The notes beneath the pieces are model-generated. The model saw nothing but the letters and a program-made list of their open reading frames with translations, was not told the origin of the DNA and ran no database searches. Of a stretch of 64,000 nucleotides of DNA, positions 19,231 to 28,126 are shown piece after piece; position 1 is the first letter of the stretch; each line of letters opens with the position of its first letter. The DNA comes from Verrucomicrobiota bacterium (GTDB lineage Bacteria > Verrucomicrobiota > Verrucomicrobiia > Chthoniobacterales > UBA10450). The stretch covers positions 1-64,000 of the forward strand of contig QHNH01000019.1 in the NCBI GenBank assembly GCA_003218375.1, in the 5' to 3' direction. A program made the position numbers and the translations under genes.

Positions 19231-19305
19231 GTCGTGCTCGTGCTCGAAAAAATTTCATGGATAAGTAGTCGATTACGAGCACGAGCACGAGCACGATTAC
19301 GAATC
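19231..19305 (+). repeat. Inverted repeat family L
   Basis: TCGTGCTCGTGCTCG...CGAGCACGAGCACGAGCACGA upstream of priA. Confidence 0.75.
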
Positions 19306-19312
19306 TAACCCG

Positions 19313-21544
19313 ATGATGAACCCCTCCTATGCCCGCGTCATTATCGATCGCTCGATTCACCGCGAGCTGGATTATCTCATTCCGGAGTTGCTGGCGGAGA
19401 AAATCGGGATTGGCTCTCGGGTGCGGGTGCCGTTTCGGGAAAAGTCAGCGCTGGCCACGGTGGTCGGGTTGCTGGACGAAACGGACGCCGAGGGAATTCG
19501 GCCGATCGAAGCGCTCGTCGGAGACCGCCCGGTGTTGAGCGCGAAACTGATCGAGCTCGCGCGCTGGATGAGCGCCTACTACTGCTGTCCCATCGAGGCG
19601 GTCATGCGCAGCCTGTTGCCGCAGGTGATTCGGCGGGCGGAAGTCACGTGGAAGAAACAATTGTTCGTCAGCGCCGCAAAGGAAATTGCGCCGGAGGAAA
19701 TCGACAAATTGCGCCGGCGCGCGCCGCGCCAGGCGGAATTGCTGGAAGCCGTTTCGAAATTGCAGAAGCCGATAGCCGTGGCCGATTTGCTGCGCCAAAC
19801 CTCGCTCGATAACCAGACGCTGCGCGCGCTGGAGAAACGAGGGTTTGTGGCCTTGCGCGAGGAAGCCGTGGCGCGCGATCCGCACGCCGAAGATCAATTC
19901 ATCGCTTCAAGCGACCTGGCCCTGAATCCCGAACAGAAAGTCGCGTTGAGCGCCGTGGAAGAAGCGCTCGCGTCTCCGGAGAAAGCGAAACCAATCCTGC
20001 TCCATGGCGTCACCGGAAGTGGGAAGACGGAAATTTATTTGCAGGCCATTCAGTCGACGCTGGCTCGCGGCCGGACGGCGATCGTGCTCGTGCCGGAAAT
20101 TTCGCTGACGCCGCAAACGGTCGAGCGTTTCAAGAGCCGGTTCGCCGACGCGCAGGACACCGTCGCGGTGCTGCACAGTCATTTGTCGGAAGGCGAGCGG
20201 CACGATGAATGGCACAAGATCCACGCTGGTCGCGCCCGGATCGTGGTTGGCGCGCGGAGCGCCGTCTTCGCGCCGCTGGAAAATCTCGGGCTCATTGTTG
20301 TCGATGAAGAGCACGAAACTTCCTACAAACAGGAGGAAGCGCCGCGCTATCACGCCCGGGACGTCGCGGTTGTGCGAGCGAAAATGGAACAGTGCGCCGT
20401 GCTCCTCGGCACGGCGACGCCGTCGCTCGAGAGTTATCACAACGCCGTTCAGCAAAAATATCGGCTGCTGAATCTGACCCAGCGCGTGGACAACTGCCAG
20501 ATGCCGCTCATGCGCATCGTCGATCTCCGGCTGGAGCGGCGGAAAGAAAAAGCTGCCGCCATTCTTTCCGAAAAACTGCGCGCCGCGATCACAGCCCGGC
20601 TCGAGAAACGCGAACAGACGATCCTGTTCCTGAATCGCCGCGGATTTTCCACCTCGCTCCTCTGCAGTAACTGCGGCGAAGCGCGGGATTGCCCGAATTG
20701 CAGCGTCGCCCTCACTTTCCATCGCGGCGCGGCCCGGCTGACCTGTCACTTGTGCGGCCACACCGCGGCCGTGCCGAAAAAATGCCCGGCCTGTTCGCAG
20801 GACACGCTGATCTATGCCGGCTTCGGCACCGAAAAAGTCGAGGCAAACGTCACCCAGATTTTCCCCGACGCGATCGTGCGCCGGATGGATGCCGATTCGA
20901 TGGCGCGCAAGGATGCGTATCGCGAAACGCTCCAGGCTTTTCGCGCCGGCAAGATCGATATCCTCGTCGGCACCCAGATGATCGCCAAGGGCCTCCACTT
21001 CCCGAACGTGACGCTGGTCGGAATTATCAACGCCGACCTCGCGTTGCACATGCCGGATTTCCGCGCGGGGGAGCGGACGTTCCAGTTGCTCACCCAGGTT
21101 GCGGGCCGGGCGGGGCGCGGCGAAACGCCGGGAGAAGTTTTCGTGCAGACCTACACGCCGTTCAGTCCCTCGATCCAGTTCGCGCGCCACCACGATTTCG
21201 CCGGGTATTTCGAACAGGAGCTGGAATTTCGCGAGCGCTGCGATTTCCCGCCGTTCAAGCACGCGGTCCTGATCACGGTGCGGTCGGAGCACGAAGGCCG
21301 GGCCAAACTTTCCGCGGAGACTTTGGTGCGCCGGCTAAAAGAAAATCTCGGCGCCGAGTTTATCGTCGGAGACGCCACGCCGGCGCCGCTGGAAAAACTA
21401 CAGGGCCAATACCGTTTCCACATTTTGATGCGCGGCGAAGCCATCATGCGCCTCAGCCGCCTCGTCCGCGAAACGCTCGATAAACTTCCGCTCCCCGAAG
21501 ACGTCGTCGCCTCGGTAGACGTCGATCCATATCAGCTGCTCTGA
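19313..21544 (+). CDS. priA: Primosomal protein N' (PriA helicase)
   Basis: LLHGVTGSGKTEIYLQAI, VDEEHETSYKQEEAPRYHARDVA, zinc-binding CSNCGEARDCPNCSVALTFH...CHLCGH, AGRAGRGETPGEV. Confidence 0.97.
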   Translation: MMNPSYARVIIDRSIHRELDYLIPELLAEKIGIGSRVRVPFREKSALATVVGLLDETDAEGIRPIEALVGDRPVLSAKLIELARWMSAYYCCPIEAVMRSLLPQVIRRAEVTWKKQLFVSAAKEIAPEEIDKLRRRAPRQAELLEAVSKLQKPIAVADLLRQTSLDNQTLRALEKRGFVALREEAVARDPHAEDQFIASSDLALNPEQKVALSAVEEALASPEKAKPILLHGVTGSGKTEIYLQAIQSTLARGRTAIVLVPEISLTPQTVERFKSRFADAQDTVAVLHSHLSEGERHDEWHKIHAGRARIVVGARSAVFAPLENLGLIVVDEEHETSYKQEEAPRYHARDVAVVRAKMEQCAVLLGTATPSLESYHNAVQQKYRLLNLTQRVDNCQMPLMRIVDLRLERRKEKAAAILSEKLRAAITARLEKREQTILFLNRRGFSTSLLCSNCGEARDCPNCSVALTFHRGAARLTCHLCGHTAAVPKKCPACSQDTLIYAGFGTEKVEANVTQIFPDAIVRRMDADSMARKDAYRETLQAFRAGKIDILVGTQMIAKGLHFPNVTLVGIINADLALHMPDFRAGERTFQLLTQVAGRAGRGETPGEVFVQTYTPFSPSIQFARHHDFAGYFEQELEFRERCDFPPFKHAVLITVRSEHEGRAKLSAETLVRRLKENLGAEFIVGDATPAPLEKLQGQYRFHILMRGEAIMRLSRLVRETLDKLPLPEDVVASVDVDPYQLL

Positions 21545-21567
21545 TTTGTCGCGTTGCGAGTTGCGTC

Positions 21568-21680
21568 TTCTGTAGCCGTCGCCCTGTGGGCGACGTGGGT
21601 GGACGGCTTGAATACTCTGGCGGACCGTTCCCTTGGCAACGTCGCGCACACGCTTCGCATAGCGAAGCGGCTACAGAAGA
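21568..21680 (+). repeat. REP-B element, left flank of RAYT2
   Basis: TTCTGTAGCCGTCGCCCTGTGGGCGACG...ACGCTTCGCATAGCGAAGCGGCTACAGAAG. Confidence 0.92.
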
Positions 21681-21705
21681 ATCCAGGGGCGGAGTCGACG
21701 TCGGC

Positions 21706-22173
21706 TCAGACGCGATCGATCCGGATGATGTCTCCCGCGTATGGCCAATCATCGGCATTCGTTACAAGGCCGGCCCGCACTGGATTATCGCGCACGTAGT
21801 TCCACTTCTGCCCGTAGCTCTCGTCACTCCGCAGAACATGATCGAAACATCCGCGTTGCCAGACTGGATCAGCGCTTGGGCCGCGCACAACACTCTTCGC
21901 GAGACATTGTTTCAGAAGGCCGATCCAGCGTCGTAATTCAAAGTTATCGGGTCCGCAGACGAAAAAGTGAATATGATCCGGCATGATCACATAGCGGCCG
22001 ACGGCGATGTTGTGATCGGCGTAGGCTCTCTCTCCGAAGCGCAGAAATGCTTGAATAACGGCGTCGGTCGCTAGGATCGCTCTTCGGCGATGAGTGCACG
22101 CCGTCACAAAATACACAGGATTGTTTGTGAAAATGCAGATGAGTCGGGGTGGAACGCGGGGGAAACTCTTCAC
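21706..22173 (-). mobile_element. REP-associated Y1 (HUH) transposase, second RAYT
   Basis: NNPVYFVTACTHRRRAIL, HUH-type VIMPDHIHFFVCGP, WNYVRDNPVRAGLV (Y1 region); GTG start abuts the REP-B copy. Confidence 0.9.
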
Positions 22174-22272
22174 TGTAGCCGCCGCCCTGTGGGCGGCGTG
22201 AGTTTCAGACTACGATATTAGAGCGAGCGAGAGCAACTCTCACGCTTCGCATAGCGAAGCGGCTACAGAAGA
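22172..22272 (+). repeat. REP-B element, right flank of RAYT2
   Basis: CTGTAGCCGCCGCCCTGTGGGCGGCGTGAG...CTCACGCTTCGCATAGCGAAGCGGCTACAGAAG, followed by a degenerate extra arm TCGCATAGCGGAGCGGCGACAGAAGA. Confidence 0.92.
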
Positions 22273-22306
22273 GTCGCATAGCGGAGCGGCGACAGAAGAA
22301 AGCTCG

Positions 22307-23212
22307 CTACCGGATCAGCTTCGGAACTTCCGCCTTGGCCAAGGCCGTGAACGCGCCCACGGCGCTGTTCGCGGCGGAATCGCTCATGCGCAGGAGGCCA
22401 ATATCGAGGCCGAGATTCTTTCCGCGCAACGGGATCGCTTTCAATTTCAAGCCTTCCCGTCCGCGTAACGCGATCTTGGGCATGATCGCGGCGGCCTCCA
22501 ACGGCGCGAGCGAACGCAACAGCGTTTCGATCGCGTTCAGTTCCACGACGGTTCTCGGGCGGACCTGATGTTTCAGGCAAAGCTGGTCCGTCATCCGGCG
22601 CATGACGAAAGTGTCGAAGAGCTGGAGCAACCGCTGTTGGTGCAGTTCCGAAAACTGAACTATCCGCCGTTTCCACCACGGATGTTTTTCGGAAACGATG
22701 AGGGCGAACTCATCGGTGCAAAGCCGTTCGTAGCGCAGGTTCGGCGAATGGCGGGTGAGAAATCCGAGGCCCACGTCCATGCGGCCCTCTTCGATCGCGG
22801 TCTCGATCTCGGTCGATGAAATTTCTTCCACAGTCAGGCTGATTCCCGGATGACTGGCCGCGAAGAGACCAAGGAGCGGCGGCATCAGGGCGACGTTGAG
22901 AATCGGAACGACGCCCACATGCAGGGCGCCGCGCAATTGCCCGGGCTCGCTCGTTAGTTCCTGGAGAAAATTTTCCAGGTGCCGAAGAATGGCGCGGGCG
23001 TGCTCCTGGAAAATCTGGCCAGCCGGCGTAAGCAGGATGCGCTTTCCGCGCCGCTGAAAAAGCGAGACGCGCAGGCCGGCCTCGAGGTCGCGCATCTGCT
23101 GCGAGACGCTCGGTTGCGAAATCCCGAGGCGGTCCGCCGCGCGGCTGAAGCTGCCGGCTTCCGCGACCGCGAGGAAATAACGGAGGTGGCGGATTTCCAT
23201 CGGCTCGTTCAT
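22307..23212 (-). CDS. LysR-family transcriptional regulator (CynR/CbbR-like)
   Basis: MEIRHLRYFLAVAEAGSFSRAADRLGISQPSVSQQMRDLE. Confidence 0.93.
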   Translation of the reverse strand: MNEPMEIRHLRYFLAVAEAGSFSRAADRLGISQPSVSQQMRDLEAGLRVSLFQRRGKRILLTPAGQIFQEHARAILRHLENFLQELTSEPGQLRGALHVGVVPILNVALMPPLLGLFAASHPGISLTVEEISSTEIETAIEEGRMDVGLGFLTRHSPNLRYERLCTDEFALIVSEKHPWWKRRIVQFSELHQQRLLQLFDTFVMRRMTDQLCLKHQVRPRTVVELNAIETLLRSLAPLEAAAIMPKIALRGREGLKLKAIPLRGKNLGLDIGLLRMSDSAANSAVGAFTALAKAEVPKLIR

Positions 23213-23328
23213 CGCGGGCGGAATATTGGGCAGCGTTGTCTTGAAATGCAACACGCCTCCGCCATCAGGAAAAAGGCGAAGATTAGACTTTCATAGGTAT
23301 TGCTTATTACGGTATTTTCTTTACCTCT

Positions 23329-24459
23329 ATGTCCACCATGAGGTTCAAGCTGATTATTTTGGCAGTTATCAGTGGGCTCCTCCTGCTGGGCTGCAGGAAA
23401 AACGCCACGACTGGCGGCGTGTCGAATAAGATTCGGGTCGGCTACATCGGGCTGACCTGCGAAGCGCCAATTTTCACTGCGGTCGAGAAAGGTTTCTTCA
23501 AGGAGGAAGGACTCGAGGTCGAGATGGTAAAATGCGAGTGGGCGAATTACAAAGACGTGCTAGCCCTCGGCGGCTTCGATATCACCCACCATCTGGTGAT
23601 GTATTTTCTGAAGCCGATCGAGCAGGGCCTCGACGTGAAGTTCACCGCGGGAATTCACAAGGGTTGTCTCCGCGTCCAGGCGTCGACCAAGGGAAACATC
23701 CGCACCGTCCAGGACCTGCGCGGGAAACGCATCGGAGTGCCCGGCATGGGAACGCCGCCGTTTATTTTCGCCAATCGCGTCCTGGGCGCGAATGGGATCG
23801 ATGCGAGCAAGGATGTAAGCTGGCGGGTTTTCCCGGCGGGCGAGCTGGGACTCGCGCTCGACAAAGGCGAGGTAGACGCGGTCGCGGATTCAGAACCGAT
23901 CGGCAGCCTTCTCCTCGCCGACGGCAAGGTGCGCAACGTGGCCGATCAGGCGCAGGACATGCCTTACAAAAACGAATACTGCTGCGCTGTGATCGTGAAC
24001 GGCAAATATCTCGCCGCTCATCCGAAAGAATCGGCGGCTGCGACCCGCGCGCTTCTGAAGGGCGCAAAATGGGTCGAGGCAAATCCGGCGGCGGCGGCGC
24101 GTTTGTCCGTCGAGAAAAAATATTTGGCGTCCAGTCCGGAGCTGAACACAGTGGCGATTTCGCATCTGCGTTACGTGCCGAGCGTTTCCGGCGCCGACGA
24201 TGCGGTCCAATCCGCCGCCGCGGAAATGAAAATTGCCGGGATGCTCAGCCCGAGCACGAACGTGGCCGACCTGGCGAAGCGGGCGTTCGCTCATCTCGAG
24301 GGGGTTTCGGATCAGTGGCTGGAGAGTTTGCAGGTCGAGAAAGTCGCGGGCGGCCAGGTGCCGCCGGACCAGGACATCCGTTTGTATGCGGAGCTGATTC
24401 TCTCCGATACTGAGGAATCATGTTGCAAAGCGAAACCGGTCCTCGCATCGCAGAAGTAG
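23329..24459 (+). CDS. ABC transporter substrate-binding lipoprotein (NrtA/SsuA/NMT1-like)
   Basis: Lipobox LLLLGC, VGYIGLTCEAPIFTAVEKGFFKEEGLEVEMVK, GKRIGVPGMGTPPFIFA. Confidence 0.88.
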   Translation: MSTMRFKLIILAVISGLLLLGCRKNATTGGVSNKIRVGYIGLTCEAPIFTAVEKGFFKEEGLEVEMVKCEWANYKDVLALGGFDITHHLVMYFLKPIEQGLDVKFTAGIHKGCLRVQASTKGNIRTVQDLRGKRIGVPGMGTPPFIFANRVLGANGIDASKDVSWRVFPAGELGLALDKGEVDAVADSEPIGSLLLADGKVRNVADQAQDMPYKNEYCCAVIVNGKYLAAHPKESAAATRALLKGAKWVEANPAAAARLSVEKKYLASSPELNTVAISHLRYVPSVSGADDAVQSAAAEMKIAGMLSPSTNVADLAKRAFAHLEGVSDQWLESLQVEKVAGGQVPPDQDIRLYAELILSDTEESCCKAKPVLASQK

Positions 24460-25454
24460 ACCAGGCGTGGACTGAAGGCGCGCCGCGCCAGGCGCCGGTC
24501 GTGAGCAGGGCGGCATCGCTCCGCACCTGGCTGCCCGTGACCGCCGCGACGGTGATTTGTCTTGGCGCTCACTGGTTTGTTTCAACTACGGAGCCGCCGG
24601 CGGAAACGCGCTCTTACTTCATATTTCTCTGGAGCGTGCTCGGCGTATCAATCGTTCTCGCGGCGGCGCAAGTGGGCTGGCCTTCGCTGCGCCGATGGAT
24701 GCGGCAGATGGGCCCGATCTTTGCCGCGGCGCTTCTGGTTCTGGTGGGTTGGGAACTGATCACCGCGGGTTTCCGCTGGCTACCGCTCCCGTACTTCCCG
24801 AGCCCGGCCGGTGTATTTCAAAGCTTGATCAACGATCGCGCGCTTTTGTTCGACAGCACCTGGCATTCGCTCATCCTGCTTCTCGGTGGTTACGCGCTCG
24901 GCGTTATCGCCGGTTTGATCAGCGGCATTTGCATCGGCTGGTCGTCGCCGGTCCGATATTGGGGAATGCCGGTGCTGAAAGTGGTCGGCCCGATTCCCGC
25001 CACCGCGTGGATTCCGCTCGCCATGGTCGTTTCGCCTTCTGCGGTCTTTTCCGCGGCGGCGCTGATCGCTCTCGCGGTCTGGTTTCCGGTGACAATGTTG
25101 ACGGCGTCCGGCATTTCGAATACGCGCGCCTCTTATCTCGACGTGGCGCGGACCCTCGGCGCCGGACGGCGCTACCTGATTTTTCGCGTCGCCATTCCGG
25201 CGGCGCTCCCGAGCATCTTCATCGGATTGTTCATGGGGTTGGGCGCGTCGTTCCTCACGCTGGTAGTCGCTGAAACCGTGGGCGTGAAATCGGGTCTCGG
25301 CTGGTATGTCGCCTGGGCTCAGGGCTGGGCCGAATACGGAAAAGTGTTCGCTGCACTGATCATCATGGCGGCGTTCTTCTCCACGATCATGACCGTCCTT
25401 TTCAAAGTTCGCGATCGCGTGCTGGTCTGGCAAAAGGGAGTAATCAAATGGTAG
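24420..25454 (+). CDS. ABC transporter permease
   Basis: Multiple TM segments and LDVARTLGAGRRYLIFRVAIPAALPSIFIGL EAA-type loop; overlaps the neighbouring genes. Confidence 0.92.
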   Translation: MLQSETGPRIAEVDQAWTEGAPRQAPVVSRAASLRTWLPVTAATVICLGAHWFVSTTEPPAETRSYFIFLWSVLGVSIVLAAAQVGWPSLRRWMRQMGPIFAAALLVLVGWELITAGFRWLPLPYFPSPAGVFQSLINDRALLFDSTWHSLILLLGGYALGVIAGLISGICIGWSSPVRYWGMPVLKVVGPIPATAWIPLAMVVSPSAVFSAAALIALAVWFPVTMLTASGISNTRASYLDVARTLGAGRRYLIFRVAIPAALPSIFIGLFMGLGASFLTLVVAETVGVKSGLGWYVAWAQGWAEYGKVFAALIIMAAFFSTIMTVLFKVRDRVLVWQKGVIKW

Positions 25455-26242
25455 CCGAGTCGGCGATGGAAGCGTCGTCTCTTCGCATTCGCGAAGTCAG
25501 GAAAAGTTTTCCCGCGCCCGATGACCCGGCGACGCGCCGGCTGGCGCTCGATGGCATTTCGCTTTCGCTGGCGGCGGGCGAGCTGGTTTCGCTCGTCGGT
25601 CCCAGCGGCTGCGGAAAGTCGACCCTCCTTCGTCTTATCGCCGGTCTCGATTCCCCGGACTCGGGCGAACTGATGGTTGGCGCCGAATCGATCGTCGGTC
25701 CGAACGCGGAGCGCGGCCTGGTGTTTCAAGATCCAAATCTCTTCCCGTGGTTGACGGTGCGGCGGAATATCGAGGCGGGTTTGGCCGCGCGGCACGTGTT
25801 GCATGAGAACCGCCACGAGGTGGACGAATTCATGCGGCTCGTCGGCCTGGAAAGTTTCGCCGACGCGTATCCGCATCATCTTTCCGGCGGAATGGCGCAA
25901 CGGGTCGCCCTTGCCCGGGCCCTCATCAATCATCCGAAGGTATTGCTGCTCGACGAGCCGCTCGGCGCGCTCGATGCGTTCACCCGGATGCGGATGCAGG
26001 ACGAAGTGCTCCGCCTCTGGCAAGCGCGCCGCACCACGATGCTTCTCGTCACCCACGACATCGACGAAGCGATTTACATGAGCGATCGCATCGTCATCAT
26101 GACGCAACGGCCGGGCCGGATCGAGCGCACCATTCCGGTGGCCCTGCGACGCCCGCGGGATCGCAGCAGCGCCGATTTTCTTCAACTGCGCGGCGAGATT
26201 TTGGAGTTGCTCCATTTTGCCGGCAACGCGGTGGCGATTTAG
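25448..26242 (+). CDS. ABC transporter ATP-binding protein (NrtD/SsuB-like)
   Basis: GPSGCGKSTLLRLIAGLDSPDSG, LSGGMAQRVALARALINHPKVLLLDEPLGALD. Confidence 0.96.
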   Translation: MVAESAMEASSLRIREVRKSFPAPDDPATRRLALDGISLSLAAGELVSLVGPSGCGKSTLLRLIAGLDSPDSGELMVGAESIVGPNAERGLVFQDPNLFPWLTVRRNIEAGLAARHVLHENRHEVDEFMRLVGLESFADAYPHHLSGGMAQRVALARALINHPKVLLLDEPLGALDAFTRMRMQDEVLRLWQARRTTMLLVTHDIDEAIYMSDRIVIMTQRPGRIERTIPVALRRPRDRSSADFLQLRGEILELLHFAGNAVAI

Positions 26243-26249
26243 CTGCAGT

Positions 26250-26330
26250 CCTGTAGCCGCTTCGCTAGGCGAAGCGTGAGAGCAAACGTCGCCACATCTC
26301 GCGCCGCCCACAGGGCGGCGGCTACAGAAG
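26250..26330 (+). repeat. REP-B element
   Basis: CCTGTAGCCGCTTCGCTAGGCGAAGCG...GCCGCCCACAGGGCGGCGGCTACAGAAG. Confidence 0.9.
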
Positions 26331-26400
26331 CGCAGGCACTCGCCTCCGTTAAAAGACTTCCACCCTCAACGCCCCACTGCGTATCATCGCGGCCAGCGCC

Positions 26401-28083
26401 ATGGACGAGACGGCCGCAAAGCTAACTTCGGGTGAGCCGCTGAGCCTCGAGCAACTCACCGGGTTTTTGCCCGCCCTGAAGGAAATCCCGGCGGTCCAAT
26501 TGGAGAAATACGCCACCGGCGCCGCCGTGCTCCAACGCTACCGCAAAGGCGACACGGTCTGCGTCGAAGGCCAGTTCGGCGCGACGGCCTATTATATCGT
26601 CTCGGGCACAGTCGAGATCTCGATTCAAAATCCGCTCGCCCATCTGCGGACGCGCCCGGCGGCTGGTTTCTTCGGTCGCAGCGTGGCACGAATGAAAAGT
26701 TTTCTGCTCGACGACGGCCAGGACAAACGGGCCGAGGCCCACGACCGAAAATTCATCGGGATCGACGCCAACGTGGATTTGCCGATGACCAAACCGATCG
26801 CGGAGCTCGGGCCCGGCGAGCTCTTCGGCGAAATGACCTGCCGCACATTCCAGCCGCGGTCGGCGACGGTGATTGCGCGCGAGCCGTGCGTCATGGTCGA
26901 GATGTTGCGGGTGATCCTCGACATGCTGGTCGGGACCCGCCAGGTCTCGGAGGCCTCGAAGGCAACGGCGAAGGCCGTGAAGGCGCCGACGTTCAAAGGG
27001 ACCTCGTTCAAGACGCAGATGGACGAGAAGTATCGGCAGCGCTCGCTCGAGACCCATCTGCGGAGCGTGCCGCTTTTCGCCAGCGTCGGGGAAGAGTTCC
27101 TGCGTTACCTGAAGGACAAGATCGAACTGGTTTCCTACAACCAGAATGACGTGATTTGCAAGGAAGGCGAAGACGCGGACGCGTTTTATCTCATTCGCTC
27201 GGGAATGGTGCGCGTCTCGCAGGCGATGCCGGGCGGCGACATGGTGCGGACCTATTTAAGCCGCGGCGATTTCTTCGGCGAGATCGGTTTGCTCCGCTCG
27301 ATCAAACGGATTGCCACCTGCAGCGCGCTCGATGCGGTGGACGTGGTGAAAGTTCCCGGCGCCGAGTTCAACCTCATGCTGGAGAAATTCCCGGGCGTGC
27401 GCGCCCAACTCGAACCTGTGGCCGACGCGCGGATGGCCGCGACGAAAAGCCGCGTGATCCCGCCCGGTCTGCGGCTCGACGATTACCTGAACCAGGGATT
27501 GTTCGAAGCGCAGAACTTACTGCTGATCGATCTCGATAATTGCACCCGGTGCGACGCGTGCGTGCAGGCTTGCGCGAAAGCGCACGACGGAATCTCGCGC
27601 CTTCTCCGCGACGGACTGCGCTACGACCATTTCCTCGTCGCCACCGCCTGCCGTTCCTGCCGCGATCCGCTTTGCATGACGCAATGCCCGGTCGGCTCGA
27701 TCCGGCGGAAGGAGAACCTCGAGATCATCATCGAGGACTGGTGCATCGGTTGCGGGAAATGCGCGGAGCTGTGCCCGTACGGCAACATCAACATGCACCC
27801 GCTCGAAGTGACCAAGGAGGTCAGGACCGAGGTGAAATCGCCGAACCCGAATATTCCGCCGACAGTGAAGATCGAGAAGAAAAAATCGACGACCTACAAG
27901 GCGAACACGTGCGATCTCTGCACCCAGCTCTCCGTCCCGAGCTGCGTCTACGCCTGCCCGCACGATGCCGCGAAGCGGGTCGATCCGCAGCGGTTTTTCG
28001 GCGACGCTCTCGAAATGCAGAACCGCATCCTCAACGACGAATGGTCGCCCGCGCGCCGTTATGAAAGCCACCATACGCACTAA
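26401..28083 (+). CDS. Dual cyclic-nucleotide-binding-domain plus 4Fe-4S ferredoxin-type protein
   Basis: Two cNMP-like regions (GDTVCVEGQFGATAYYIVSGTVEIS; QNDVICKEGEDADAFYLIRSGMVRVS) then CTRCDACVQAC, CRSCRDPLCMTQCPVGSI, CIGCGKCAELCPYGNI, CDLC...CVYACPH. Confidence 0.9.
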   Translation: MDETAAKLTSGEPLSLEQLTGFLPALKEIPAVQLEKYATGAAVLQRYRKGDTVCVEGQFGATAYYIVSGTVEISIQNPLAHLRTRPAAGFFGRSVARMKSFLLDDGQDKRAEAHDRKFIGIDANVDLPMTKPIAELGPGELFGEMTCRTFQPRSATVIAREPCVMVEMLRVILDMLVGTRQVSEASKATAKAVKAPTFKGTSFKTQMDEKYRQRSLETHLRSVPLFASVGEEFLRYLKDKIELVSYNQNDVICKEGEDADAFYLIRSGMVRVSQAMPGGDMVRTYLSRGDFFGEIGLLRSIKRIATCSALDAVDVVKVPGAEFNLMLEKFPGVRAQLEPVADARMAATKSRVIPPGLRLDDYLNQGLFEAQNLLLIDLDNCTRCDACVQACAKAHDGISRLLRDGLRYDHFLVATACRSCRDPLCMTQCPVGSIRRKENLEIIIEDWCIGCGKCAELCPYGNINMHPLEVTKEVRTEVKSPNPNIPPTVKIEKKKSTTYKANTCDLCTQLSVPSCVYACPHDAAKRVDPQRFFGDALEMQNRILNDEWSPARRYESHHTH

Positions 28084-28087
28084 CTCC

Positions 28088-28124
28088 ATTTTCGATTTTC
28101 GATTTTCGATTTTCGATTTTTGAA
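28088..28124 (+). repeat. Short tandem GATTTTC repeat
   Basis: ATTTTCGATTTTCGATTTTCGATTTTCGATTTTTG. Confidence 0.85.
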
Positions 28125-28126
28125 AG

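Noticed and set aside
19907-21292. 461-aa minus-strand ORF antisense to priA
   Set aside because: Shadow ORF opposite a clear PriA helicase
23329-26242. Cyanate or nitrate utilisation operon
   Set aside because: The LysR regulator and NrtA/SsuA-type ABC genes fit, but no cyanase, nitrate or nitrite reductase is present, so substrate cannot be assigned
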